NCBI RefSeq assembly: GCF_017744695.1
Contig: NZ_JAGIAS010000008.1
Span: 1-64,000, forward strand
Source: Dyadobacter sp.
GTDB lineage: Bacteria > Bacteroidota > Bacteroidia > Cytophagales > Spirosomataceae
Direction of reading: 5' to 3'
Length of the DNA stretch: 64,000 nt
The position numbers and the translations under genes are program-made. Each line of letters starts with the position of its first letter. Position 1 is the first letter of the stretch. Below are positions 41,446 to 50,564 of this stretch, piece by piece. The notes under the pieces were generated by a model. It was given only the letters and a program-made list of their open reading frames with translations. It searched no databases and was not told where the DNA came from.

Positions 41446-41491
41446 AATGTGTACATAGTTTTAAAGTGATTAATGCCAGTAATTTAAAAAA

Positions 41492-42718
41492 TTATCCCAA
41501 CATCCGCTTCACCTTATGCAGCCCCTGAATGAGCTTATCGATCTCCTCGGTCGTGTTATAAACAGCAAACGACGCACGTGAGGTTCCGGTAATGCCGAAG
41601 CGGTTCATCAGGGGTTGTGTACAATGGTGACCCGTGCGAACGGCAATGCCTTGCTGGTCGAGCAGCACACCGATGTCCTGGTGGTGAATCCCGTCGATGA
41701 CGAATGACAGCACACTTACCTTCTCTTTCGCCTGGCCGATAATGCGCAATCCTTCGATCTCTTTAACAGCCTCGGTAGCATAGGCCAGCAGTTCATTCTC
41801 ATAGGCTGCTATGTTGGGCTTACCCAATGCATCCACATAATCCAATGCAAATTTAGCAGCCACCACATCCGCAATGTTCGGTGTACCCGCTTCAAACTTG
41901 TAAGGCAGCTCGTTGTATGTCGTTTTGGCGAAAGTCACTTCCTTGATCATCTCGCCACCGCCGCGGTAAGGAGGCATCGCATTCAACAAATCGCGCTTGC
42001 CGTACAGGATACCCATACCGGTAGGGCCGTATATTTTGTGCAGGGAAAGCGAATAAAAATCGCAATCCAGGTCTTGCACGTCAATTTCAATGTGAGAGCT
42101 AGCTTGCGCGCCATCAATGAGCACTTTCGCGCCTACCGCGTGGGCCTTGGCGATAATCTCCTTGATCGGGTTAATGGTACCCAATGCATTGGAAACGTGC
42201 ACGACCGATACGAATTTGGTCTTTTCGGTAAGCAACTTCTCGTATTCGTCCATCAACAGCTCACCCTGATCATTGATCGGGATCACTTTCAGGATGCAGC
42301 CTTTCTCCTCACAAAGCATTTGCCAGGGCACAATGTTCGAATGGTGCTCCATGGTCGAGATGATCACTTCATCGCCTTCCTTCAAAAATTTCCGACCGTA
42401 GGCCGACGCCACAAGGTTGATACCATCGGTGGTGCCGTAGGTAAAAATGATTTCCTCCGGATGCGCCGCATTCAGAAATGCCTGCAAACGCTTCCGCGAC
42501 TGCTCGAATGCGGAGGTAGCTTTTTCGGCCAAATGGTGAATACCCCGGTGAATATTGGCATTGTAATGCTCATAGTAACCCGAGAGCGCGTCCAGCACCA
42601 GCCTTGGCTTCTGGGTCGTTGCGGCATTATCAAAATAGACGAGTTGTTTGCCATTGACGACTTCGTTCAAAATCGGGAAGTCGTTGCGGATGGATGCGAT
42701 ATTGAGGTTGTGGTTCAT
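41492..42718 (-). CDS. sufS: Cysteine desulfurase SufS
   Basis: A 408-residue PLP-dependent cysteine desulfurase of the SufS (group II) type. The PLP lysine is in SLSLHKIYGPTGMG near residue 227, and the catalytic cysteine in RTGHHCTQPL near residue 365. It removes sulfur from cysteine and gives it to SufE. It lies 93 bases behind sufD, with a terminator-like hairpin in the gap. Confidence 0.96.
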   Translation of the reverse strand: MNHNLNIASIRNDFPILNEVVNGKQLVYFDNAATTQKPRLVLDALSGYYEHYNANIHRGIHHLAEKATSAFEQSRKRLQAFLNAAHPEEIIFTYGTTDGINLVASAYGRKFLKEGDEVIISTMEHHSNIVPWQMLCEEKGCILKVIPINDQGELLMDEYEKLLTEKTKFVSVVHVSNALGTINPIKEIIAKAHAVGAKVLIDGAQASSHIEIDVQDLDCDFYSLSLHKIYGPTGMGILYGKRDLLNAMPPYRGGGEMIKEVTFAKTTYNELPYKFEAGTPNIADVVAAKFALDYVDALGKPNIAAYENELLAYATEAVKEIEGLRIIGQAKEKVSVLSFVIDGIHHQDIGVLLDQQGIAVRTGHHCTQPLMNRFGITGTSRASFAVYNTTEEIDKLIQGLHKVKRMLG

Positions 42719-42736
42719 TGTGATTCGTCATTTAAG

Positions 42737-42770
42737 AAAAATACCCAACCCCAAAAATGGCGGTTGGGTA
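42737..42770 (-). terminator. Terminator-like hairpin between sufD and sufS
   Basis: TACCCAACC and GGTTGGGTA form a perfect 9-bp stem with an 11-base loop; on the minus strand the stem is followed by TTTTTC. It may lower transcription into sufS, sufE and sufT relative to sufCD. Confidence 0.65.
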
Positions 42771-42811
42771 CCAGGAAATGTATTAATTCGGGTATTCAAA
42801 CCCGCTAAAAG

Positions 42812-44131
42812 CTATTTTGAAGCCAGCTTCTGCGTGATCACGTTTTCGAGGTATTCACGAACCGAATCGATCTTGATCTGCTGCACTACGTCAGCACAGA
42901 ATGCAAACATCAGCAGCGACATGGCCTCCGATTGCGAAATCCCGCGGGAGCGCATGTAAAACAACGCTTCCTCATCGATTTGCCCGGTAGTAGTCCCGTG
43001 CGAGCATTTCACATCGTCGGCAAAGATTTCCAGCTGTGGTTTGGTGTTCATCGTCGCGTCCGGCGAGAGAACGATATTCTTGCAAGACTGGAACGCATTG
43101 GTTTTCTGCGCGTCAGGCCGAACGAAGATCTTTCCATTGAAAACACCTTTCGATTTATCACGCAAAATACCTTTGTAAAGCTCATTGCTTTCCGAGTTAG
43201 GCTTTTGGTGGTCGGCAACGGTATGGTTGTCAACATGCTGGGAGCCATCCGGGAAGTACAGGCCGTACATATGCGCATCGCAATGCTCGCCATCGAGAAC
43301 GATGTTCAGGTTATTGCGTGTGAACTTGCCGTTCAATGTCACAGTACCTGCGTAGAAATGCGAGCCATCGAGCATACGCACCTGCGTAGTGCCCACGTGG
43401 TAAGCATTCTCGCTCTCGTTTTGTACTTTATAATATTGCACGTTGGCTTCTTCCGCCACGTGAATTTCAGTCACTGAATTGGTAAATGAGCGCTGGTCGC
43501 CCAGTGTACGGAACGCTTCTGCCAGTTTCACGTGCGCATTTTTACCCACTGAAATGATATTCCGCGGCTGGCTGCCCACATTCTGCTCACGCGCATCGCT
43601 CACGAAACGCAGGATAATCGGGTGCTCTACCGACTGGTTATCAGGAATATGGATAAACACGCCGTCCTGCGTAAATGCGGTATTCAACGCAGTGAATGCA
43701 TCGTTGGCATCCTTGGTTAGCTCATTGAAATACGATGCCACCTTCACCGGATCGTTTTTATACGCCTCCGAAAGCGCGCTGATCGTAATTTTTTCAACGG
43801 GTGAAATGATCGTTGAAAGCTCCGCTTTGTAGCGGCCATTTACGAAATAGAGGATATTCGCTTCCTGTTTGGGAACTTTCAGGTCTTCCAGCTCGGCAAG
43901 GCCGATAGAGCTTTCCGCATTGAAATCATAAGAAACACTGATCAGGTCTCTTACATTGCTATATTTCCACTCCTCGTGCTTGATTGTCGGGAAGCCTAAT
44001 TGCTCAAAAAGGGCCAGTCCTGCGCGCTTTTTTTGGTGAAATTCAGAAGACGCCTCACCGTTCATCACCGCCTCACGCGCATGAAAATCAGTGATCAGTC
44101 TGGTTTTTAAATCTATGGTCTCGGTACTCAT
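42812..44131 (-). CDS. sufD: Fe-S cluster assembly protein SufD
   Basis: A 439-residue SufD scaffold subunit of the SufBCD complex that assembles Fe-S clusters. The C-terminal beta-helix with conserved SHGTTTGQIDEEALFYMRSRG (about residues 385-405) is diagnostic. It lies 59 bases behind sufC. SufB, its usual partner, is not encoded in the window. Confidence 0.95.
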   Translation of the reverse strand: MSTETIDLKTRLITDFHAREAVMNGEASSEFHQKKRAGLALFEQLGFPTIKHEEWKYSNVRDLISVSYDFNAESSIGLAELEDLKVPKQEANILYFVNGRYKAELSTIISPVEKITISALSEAYKNDPVKVASYFNELTKDANDAFTALNTAFTQDGVFIHIPDNQSVEHPIILRFVSDAREQNVGSQPRNIISVGKNAHVKLAEAFRTLGDQRSFTNSVTEIHVAEEANVQYYKVQNESENAYHVGTTQVRMLDGSHFYAGTVTLNGKFTRNNLNIVLDGEHCDAHMYGLYFPDGSQHVDNHTVADHQKPNSESNELYKGILRDKSKGVFNGKIFVRPDAQKTNAFQSCKNIVLSPDATMNTKPQLEIFADDVKCSHGTTTGQIDEEALFYMRSRGISQSEAMSLLMFAFCADVVQQIKIDSVREYLENVITQKLASK

Positions 44132-44190
44132 CGATAATGGGGTATGGTGCTGTATGGGGTTAAGTTTTGGATAGACAATGCGCCTTATAC

Positions 44191-44949
44191 TTAACCTACC
44201 GCTTCAACTTCCGCTTTGATCCAATCGTAACCTTTTTCTTCCAGTTCGAGCGCAAGCTCCTTCGGTCCGGATTTGACGATTCGTCCTTTGTACAACACGT
44301 GTACATAGTCAGGCACGATATAATCCAAAAGGCGTTGGTAGTGCGTTACAACGATCGTCGAACGCTCAGGTGAGCGAAGTGAGTTAACACCCTCTGCCAC
44401 AATGCGAAGCGCATCAATATCCAGACCAGAATCGGTTTCATCGAGGATCGCCAGTTTCGGTTCGAGCACCGCCATCTGGAAGATTTCGTTGCGTTTTTTC
44501 TCACCGCCGGAGAATCCTTCGTTCAATGCACGTTTCAGCAGGGAGTCGTTCATGCTCACCAGCTTGGCTTTTTCGCGCACCATTTTCAGGAACTGCGCGG
44601 CGTCCAGCGGAGCTTCACCTTTATATTTACGGATTTCGTTAACAGCCGTTTTCAGAAAGTTAATGGTCGTAACGCCCGGAATTTCCACCGGATATTGGAA
44701 TGCAAGGAAAATTCCTTCAGCCGCTCTTTCCTCAGGCGCCATTTCAAGGATTTCTTTTCCGTCAAAAACTACATTTCCGCCAGTAACCTCGTACTCTTCC
44801 CTTCCTGCCAACACCGAAGCCAAAGTACTTTTACCGGAACCATTGGGCCCCATAATCGCATGCACTTCACCCGGCTTGACTTCCAGATTGATGCCTTTTA
44901 ATATTTCCTTACCTTCAATGGAGGCACGCAAGTCATTAATAGAGAGCAT
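44191..44949 (-). CDS. sufC: Fe-S cluster assembly ATPase SufC
   Basis: A 252-residue ABC ATPase of the SUF system. Walker A is GPNGSGKST, the signature is FSGGEKKRN and Walker B is LAILDETDSGLD, all in SufC form. The start at 44949 (MLSINDLRAS) is chosen over an ATG at 45006 because a TACTTTTG promoter element lies between them. It is the first gene of the suf operon here, with no sufB upstream. Confidence 0.96.
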   Translation of the reverse strand: MLSINDLRASIEGKEILKGINLEVKPGEVHAIMGPNGSGKSTLASVLAGREEYEVTGGNVVFDGKEILEMAPEERAAEGIFLAFQYPVEIPGVTTINFLKTAVNEIRKYKGEAPLDAAQFLKMVREKAKLVSMNDSLLKRALNEGFSGGEKKRNEIFQMAVLEPKLAILDETDSGLDIDALRIVAEGVNSLRSPERSTIVVTHYQRLLDYIVPDYVHVLYKGRIVKSGPKELALELEEKGYDWIKAEVEAVG

Positions 44950-44990
44950 AACTGATTTATACTTAAAAGATAGTTCGTGGTAATTTCCCG

Positions 44991-44998
44991 CAAAAGTA
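44991..44998 (-). promoter_or_regulatory. Candidate -7 promoter element for the suf operon
   Basis: The minus strand reads TACTTTTG, matching TAnnTTTG, 41 bases before the sufC start. It implies that sufC is the first gene of the transcript. Confidence 0.5.
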
Positions 44999-45207
44999 AT
45001 ACGCATTAGCCGTAAATGAAAATGAGCGTCAATGTCTTAAACCGCGGGACACTCTTTTTGTACAACCTTTTTAAGTGGCAGGATGTTCCCGTACAAGAGA
45101 TATTTATGCCTTAAATGGTCAGAGAATAAACGGGTTGAAGAAACGCCGGTTTTTAATTCCCCAAGAAACATTTACTTTGTGCCCCCAGCGTTCCAAACAC
45201 TTCATTT

Positions 45208-46659
45208 ATGGCTATTAATCCGATATCCGGACTTCCCATCGGCGTATCCTCCGAAACAGGCACCCTTCAAAGGCTGCTGATCCACAGTCCTGACCGTGGC
45301 CTGGGCAAAGTAGTACCCAGCAAAGCGCAGGACTGGCTTTTTGAGGACATCGTGCACCTGGACACCATGCGCAGGAAAGAGTACGATTATTATGTAAAAT
45401 TGCTTCTCTACTTCCTCGACCCGGAAAAAATCAAAGGCAAGCTCGCCGAAATTAATGACGATCCGACACGTTCGTTCTTCATTCCCGGTACGGATAAATA
45501 CTTCGCTTCCGACCACGTGGTGGACATTCAGCGGCTGCTTGGCGACATATTGGAAGACCCGAATATCCGCATTAAACTCACCGCCGCCATTTGCGGTATC
45601 GAACGCTGCTCCTACCAGATCCAGGAAGAGCTGCACGGTTTCGATGCACATGAGCTGGCCCGTATTTTCATTTCAGGATATTGTTCGGACAAAAGAATGC
45701 TTTTCGCGCCGCTGCCTAACCTGATTTTCACGCGCGACATCGGCATTGTGATCAACGACCACATTCTGCTCAACAAGCCGGCCAAAGCAGCGCGGACGAG
45801 AGAATCCATACTGGCACAGTTTGTATTCTTCTACCACCCGATGTTTGCCCACATCCGGAAAAATATCATTGAAATACCCGAAAACGAGCGGCATTTCCTG
45901 CTACCAGACGACGAAAAGGCCAGTGACTACAACCGCTGTACGCTTGAAGGAGGTGACGTGATGATGGTAGCACCAGGGCATTTGCTGATCGGTTGCAGCG
46001 AACGCACATCCATTTACGCGGCGCAACAGGTGATGAAGATTTTGTTTGACAAAAATGTGGTTAAAAAGATTACCATCATCAAAATCCCTAAAAAACGGGA
46101 TTATATGCACATCGACACCATTTTTACGCAGGTTAAAAAGGATACCTGGGTGCTGTTGAGCGCGCTGGCTCGCGTGGGCGACGAGGCTAAGAAAAAAGAC
46201 GTACTGCATTTCTTTGCGCCTGTGGATGTGAATAAGGAGTTCAGGATTCTGCAATTTGTCAAAGGCAATGAGCAACAGCCGCGGGAAATCGAAAACCTGG
46301 AAGATTTGCTGACCGAAATCAGCCGTGACGATCTCGGCGTCAGTGGCAAAGTCCGCTTTATTTACTCGGGCGGCAATGAATTCCCCTATGGCGAGCGCGA
46401 GCAATGGACCGACTCGTGCAACCTGCTCGCATTGCGCGATGGCGTCGTGATCGGCTATGATCGCAACGATAAAACGCTCGAAGCATTCAAAAAAGAAGGT
46501 TTTAAGGTAATAACCGCCAAAAGGTTGCTCGAAAAGTTCGAGCACGACGGGCTTGCGCCCGAAGACCTTACTGACACATTCATCACATTACCCTCGGCGG
46601 AGCTTTCCCGCGCACGCGGCGGATCGCATTGCATGAGCATGCCGCTGCTTCGTGGGTAG
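45208..46659 (+). CDS. Arginine deiminase family protein
   Basis: A 483-residue guanidino-group-modifying enzyme of the arginine deiminase type, which hydrolyses arginine to citrulline and ammonia. Catalytic motifs are present: FTRDIG near residue 170, EGGDVMMV near 248, the histidine in MHIDTIF near 300 and the nucleophile in RARGGSHCMSMPL at the C-terminus (Cys near 476). It is longer than the usual 410 residues because of an insertion of about 60 residues after residue 75 (a helical DDPTRSFFIPGTDKYF region). The neighbouring CtlX gene could remove the product citrulline. Confidence 0.9.
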   Translation: MAINPISGLPIGVSSETGTLQRLLIHSPDRGLGKVVPSKAQDWLFEDIVHLDTMRRKEYDYYVKLLLYFLDPEKIKGKLAEINDDPTRSFFIPGTDKYFASDHVVDIQRLLGDILEDPNIRIKLTAAICGIERCSYQIQEELHGFDAHELARIFISGYCSDKRMLFAPLPNLIFTRDIGIVINDHILLNKPAKAARTRESILAQFVFFYHPMFAHIRKNIIEIPENERHFLLPDDEKASDYNRCTLEGGDVMMVAPGHLLIGCSERTSIYAAQQVMKILFDKNVVKKITIIKIPKKRDYMHIDTIFTQVKKDTWVLLSALARVGDEAKKKDVLHFFAPVDVNKEFRILQFVKGNEQQPREIENLEDLLTEISRDDLGVSGKVRFIYSGGNEFPYGEREQWTDSCNLLALRDGVVIGYDRNDKTLEAFKKEGFKVITAKRLLEKFEHDGLAPEDLTDTFITLPSAELSRARGGSHCMSMPLLRG

Positions 46660-46730
46660 CTGCCTGACACGCGAGATTTACCCGATTTTACTATTGTAAT
46701 CGAGCCGTCAGAATCGTAAATTGCATACAG

Positions 46731-46762
46731 GACAATACATGACTTTGTTCTGACAATACATT
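46731..46762. repeat. Short copies of the GACAATACATGAC word
   Basis: GACAATACATGAC at 46731-46743 is an exact match to 38061-38073 in the decamer array, and a second GACAATACAT follows at 46752. It lies between the two guanidino-enzyme genes. Confidence 0.6.
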
Positions 46763-46785
46763 CCCAATCACTACCAGATACTCCT

Positions 46786-47742
46786 ATGCGCGTCATCACT
46801 TCATCCGCTCAAATCCAGCCGCAGTCGACATGCCGGATCATGATGATCAGGCCTGTGCGGTTCGGTTTCAATGAGGAAACCGCCGGAAGCAACGAGTTTC
46901 AGCAGGAGTCGTTCGCGCAGCAAACCAAAGGCACAGCCCAGGAAACGGCCCGCGAAGAATTCGACCTGATGATCGACCAGCTGCAAAAAGCCGGTCTGGA
47001 ACTGCATATTTTTGACGATACCGACGAGGTGGACCGCCCCGACGCTGTTTTTTCCAACAACTGGGTTTCGTTTCATCAGAGCGGAAAAGTGGTACTGTAC
47101 CCGATGATGGCCGAAAACCGCCGGCTGGAACGCCGAAACGACATTATCGAATCGCTTGCCGGCGATTTCAAAGTGGAAGAAGTGATTGATCTGACTCATT
47201 TCGAAGCGGAGGGCAAGTACCTGGAAGGCACTGGAAGCATGGTATTCGACCGCCGTTACAAGATCGCCTACGCGTGCCTGTCCCCACGCACGCATAGGGA
47301 GGTACTGGATGCGTTTGCGGACGCATTGGGCTATGAAATTATTACATTCTCGGCCTCCGACGAGCACGATAAACCCATTTACCATACCAATGTGCTCATG
47401 TGCGTAGGTGATATCTTCGCTGTCGTGTGCCTGGAAGCTATCAAAGACCCGGATGAACGGTTAATGGTGAGGTCGGTTCTGGAAGAGACCCATAAAGAAG
47501 TGATCGAAATATCGCTGGAACAAATGCGGCATTTCGCGGGCAATATGCTCATGGTGCGGAATGGAAAGGGCGACAAGTTCCTGGTCATGTCCACGCAAGC
47601 CTACGAATCGCTCACGCCCCGGCAGAAGGACCGGCTCGACGACTACGCGCTGTTGCTCCACACCGACCTTTCGGTGATCGAAGGCAACGGAGGCGGCTCC
47701 GCCCGGTGTATGATGACCGAGATTCACTTGCCCGTCAGATAA
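46786..47742 (+). CDS. ctlX: Citrulline hydrolase-like protein CtlX
   Basis: A 318-residue member of the amidinotransferase/deiminase superfamily matching the CtlX citrulline hydrolase type, which converts citrulline to ornithine, carbon dioxide and ammonia. Visible catalytic residues: acidic residue in LEGTGSMVFDR near residue 148, histidine in IYHTNVLMCVGD near 200 and the nucleophilic cysteine in GGGSARCMMTEIHLP near 308. It follows the arginine deiminase gene by 126 bases on the same strand and is ended by a strong terminator. Confidence 0.88.
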   Translation: MRVITSSAQIQPQSTCRIMMIRPVRFGFNEETAGSNEFQQESFAQQTKGTAQETAREEFDLMIDQLQKAGLELHIFDDTDEVDRPDAVFSNNWVSFHQSGKVVLYPMMAENRRLERRNDIIESLAGDFKVEEVIDLTHFEAEGKYLEGTGSMVFDRRYKIAYACLSPRTHREVLDAFADALGYEIITFSASDEHDKPIYHTNVLMCVGDIFAVVCLEAIKDPDERLMVRSVLEETHKEVIEISLEQMRHFAGNMLMVRNGKGDKFLVMSTQAYESLTPRQKDRLDDYALLLHTDLSVIEGNGGGSARCMMTEIHLPVR

Positions 47743-47776
47743 TGAAAATGCTCCGAAACAAACGGAGCATTTTTCA
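47743..47776. terminator. Terminator behind ctlX
   Basis: TGAAAATGCTCCG and CGGAGCATTTTTCA pair almost perfectly around a short A-rich loop, with a T-run in the 3' arm. It can act in both directions between convergent genes. Confidence 0.92.
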
Positions 47777-47801
47777 TTAATCCATAACCCTCATCAATTT
47801 A

Positions 47802-48260
47802 TTAGTCCTTCAAATCTGCCTTCACTTTGGCGATCTTTTCTTTGGTGTTGGCCTTGAACTCGTCCCACTTGTCGGCGGTCTCGTTCTGGGCGCGTTTCCA
47901 GGAAGCCTGTAATTCTTCTTTCTCGGCATTCAGCTCCTTTTTGCGCTCTCGCCATTTGGCTTTTTCCTTGTCGGCGGCCTTGTCTATTTTGGCGTCGGCT
48001 TCTTCTATTTTACGGTCGAGCTTGCCGATAGCGTCGTCGATATCTTTCTTCAAATCGTCCTTATCCTGCTTCACTTTGGCCTCAAAATCATCCCCTGCTT
48101 CCTTGATATCGGCTTTGGCGTCAGCCACGTTTTCTTCCATATCGTTTTTCGCTTCCTCCACGGTCTCTTTCGCGGAGTCTTTTGTTTTGTCCGAGCAGCT
48201 CGTCAACGAAAGCGTACCGACGAGTAGCAGAGAGGCGACAATCCAGGTGATCTTTTTCAT
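47802..48260 (-). CDS. Highly charged coiled-coil lipoprotein
   Basis: A 152-residue lipoprotein. The signal ends TLSLTSCSDK (lipobox Cys near residue 22), followed by an almost uninterrupted Lys/Glu/Asp-rich helical coiled coil to the end. No enzymatic motif is present. The start at 48260 begins the signal peptide; an ATG at 48287 adds nine unneeded residues. The LEA-like composition suggests a stress-protective or envelope-spacing role, which cannot be proved from sequence. The 231-base gap to the TonB receptor gene holds no recognised riboswitch. Confidence 0.8.
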   Translation of the reverse strand: MKKITWIVASLLLVGTLSLTSCSDKTKDSAKETVEEAKNDMEENVADAKADIKEAGDDFEAKVKQDKDDLKKDIDDAIGKLDRKIEEADAKIDKAADKEKAKWRERKKELNAEKEELQASWKRAQNETADKWDEFKANTKEKIAKVKADLKD

Positions 48261-48491
48261 GTTTTTGGGTATTAAGGTTGGTTGCAATTACTATGTGAAT
48301 GCCATTGCCTGAGCAAAAATCTTACCAGCGCGCATGGCGTATACGCACGTAGTTTTTGTGGAAATTTCTTCTCAGACCGCCGGAAGTCGGTGAACTTCGC
48401 ATCATACTGCACGGTTAACCGGATAGCGATGGGTTGAAACTGTTGGCATTTATGATCAGCTTTGCATTTTATTGATATCCCCTAAACTCTT

Positions 48492-50564
48492 ATGTTCAAA
48501 ATCTCTATTACCGGCGTTCTTGCGGCTTTTATCATTTTCCACGATTCGGGTCCGGCATTCGCCCAGAGCGATTCGTTGCAAGCGCGCGACCTGCGCGAGG
48601 TCACCGTGCGTGCATTTGAATCCGAGAAAGACCCGCTTACCACTACCGCAACCGTAGGAATGCTTACGCCGCGTTCACTGGGCCGGTTTTCCAATTATAC
48701 GTGGGCGAATGCGGTCAACACGATTCCGGGTGTGCGCATGGAAGAGCGCTCGCCGGGCAGCTACCGGTTTTCGGTCCGCGGAAGCCTGATACGCTCACCA
48801 TTTGGTGTGCGCAATGTGAAGTTTTACTGGAATGGTATCCCCTTCACCGATGCGAGCGGCAATACCCCGTTGAACTCGGTCGACTACGGCGCTATTCAAA
48901 GCATGGAGGTGATCAAAGGGCCGGGTAGCAGCATTTATGGAGCAGGTACCGGGGGCGTGGTGCTTATGCATAGCCGCCCCGACAATGAATTTCAGAACCG
49001 TGCGGAACAAAGCGTGAGTTTTGGCAAATATGGTTTCCAAAGCCGCAATTCCACCTTGCAGATCGGTGATATTTCCATTCAATATGGTCACAGCGAGCAG
49101 GACGGCTACCGCAACAATAGCGGCATGGTGCGCGATGCGATACGGTTTACATCCACTTCCAGCATTGGCGAGAAAGGCACTTTGTCGCTGTTGGGAATGT
49201 ATTCGGATTTGTATTACCAAACTCCCGGGGGAATCAACCTTGCGCAGTATCAGACAGATCCCAAACTCGCCCGTCAGTCGACGCCGACCGTGCCGGGCAG
49301 CGAGGCTCAAAAAGCAGCGATTTATACCCGACTCGCATTACTGGGCGGCAATTATGTATTGCCACTATCGGAGAAATGGACGCAATCCACAGCACTATAT
49401 CTGACTTTCACGGATTTTGCCAACCCATTTATTTCCAACTTCGAAAAAAGGGATGAAAATGGCATTGGCGGACGAAATATCTGGCAAAACAAATCGGAAT
49501 GGGGGAATGTGAAAACCAACTGGACCAGCGGTTTCGAATGGCAATATGGTAAATCGGCGCAGCGCAATTACGACAACAAAGGTGGCATTGCCGACAAGCA
49601 GCAAACCGTAGAGGATATCCGCACCACAAATCTGTCCGTATTTAGTCAATTGGAAGCCACTCTGCTCACCGACCTGACCCTGAGCGCAGGTTTGAGCTAC
49701 AATACTTCGAGATACAAATACGAACGCTATTTTCCGCTCCCATTCAACAAAGATCAGAAGACTTTCGACGGCATATTCATTCCCCGTTTTGCGGCCAACA
49801 AGGTGATCGCCGGCAACTGGTCGGTTACGGCCTCATACAGCGGTGGGTTCTCCCCTCCTACTTTGCAGGAAGTGCGCCCGTCGGCGGGTGGTTTCCGGAA
49901 GGACCTGGAAGCTGAAAAAGGTAACAATACTGAAATCGGCATCCGGAAAGTGGGAAAAGTCATTTCCGGGGAAATCAGCCTGTATCATTTTGGGCTGCGC
50001 AATGCGATCGTGCGCAGGCTCGATGAAGCGGGGGCCGAGTACTTTGTCAATGCAGGAAAAACCAGGCAGAACGGCGTGGAATGGAACATCAATTGGGACA
50101 TCCTCTCCGATCCAAAACTGCCAGTTATGCTGAAACTCTGGAATACGGGGACTTACACGAAATATACTTACGAAGAATTCCGGCAGGCCGACGCAGATCT
50201 GAGCGGGAAACTCATCCCGGGAATTCCGCGTTTCTCGCAGTCGACAGGCCTGGATGTATTGCTCAAATACGGCATTTCCGCATTCCTCACCTACCAGCAC
50301 GGCGATTCGTTCTATCTCAATGATGCGAACACGGTTAAAAACACCGCTTACAACCAATGGATGGCGCGTGTTAGCTGGAAGAAAAGTTGGGGAAAACATT
50401 TGTACAGTGAACTGTCGGCATCCGCAGAAAAGGTCAATGCGGGCATTTACAGCCTTGGCTACGACCTCAATGCGTTCGGGAACCGCTATTACAATGGCGC
50501 GCCGAAAAACAACCTCTGGGCTGGTGTGAAGATCGGCTGGGAGTGGCAGAAAAACTCAAAATAA
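48492..50564 (+). CDS. TonB-dependent outer-membrane receptor
   Basis: A 690-residue TonB-dependent receptor. It has a signal peptide (residues 1-24, ending AFAQ), a plug domain with VNTIPGVRMEERSPGSYRFSVRG near residue 75 and MEVIKGPGSSIYGAG near residue 135, and a C-terminal beta-barrel. The carboxypeptidase-regulatory-like N-terminal domain common in Bacteroidota receptors is absent, which is more like siderophore, heme or cobalamin receptors. Its stop codon overlaps the hemW start (TAATG), hinting at a heme or iron link. Confidence 0.92.
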   Translation: MFKISITGVLAAFIIFHDSGPAFAQSDSLQARDLREVTVRAFESEKDPLTTTATVGMLTPRSLGRFSNYTWANAVNTIPGVRMEERSPGSYRFSVRGSLIRSPFGVRNVKFYWNGIPFTDASGNTPLNSVDYGAIQSMEVIKGPGSSIYGAGTGGVVLMHSRPDNEFQNRAEQSVSFGKYGFQSRNSTLQIGDISIQYGHSEQDGYRNNSGMVRDAIRFTSTSSIGEKGTLSLLGMYSDLYYQTPGGINLAQYQTDPKLARQSTPTVPGSEAQKAAIYTRLALLGGNYVLPLSEKWTQSTALYLTFTDFANPFISNFEKRDENGIGGRNIWQNKSEWGNVKTNWTSGFEWQYGKSAQRNYDNKGGIADKQQTVEDIRTTNLSVFSQLEATLLTDLTLSAGLSYNTSRYKYERYFPLPFNKDQKTFDGIFIPRFAANKVIAGNWSVTASYSGGFSPPTLQEVRPSAGGFRKDLEAEKGNNTEIGIRKVGKVISGEISLYHFGLRNAIVRRLDEAGAEYFVNAGKTRQNGVEWNINWDILSDPKLPVMLKLWNTGTYTKYTYEEFRQADADLSGKLIPGIPRFSQSTGLDVLLKYGISAFLTYQHGDSFYLNDANTVKNTAYNQWMARVSWKKSWGKHLYSELSASAEKVNAGIYSLGYDLNAFGNRYYNGAPKNNLWAGVKIGWEWQKNSK

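Noticed and set aside
48261..48491. Possible cobalamin or TPP riboswitch upstream of the TonB receptor
   Set aside because: The conserved cobalamin-box and TPP core words are missing; only weak hairpins are visible.
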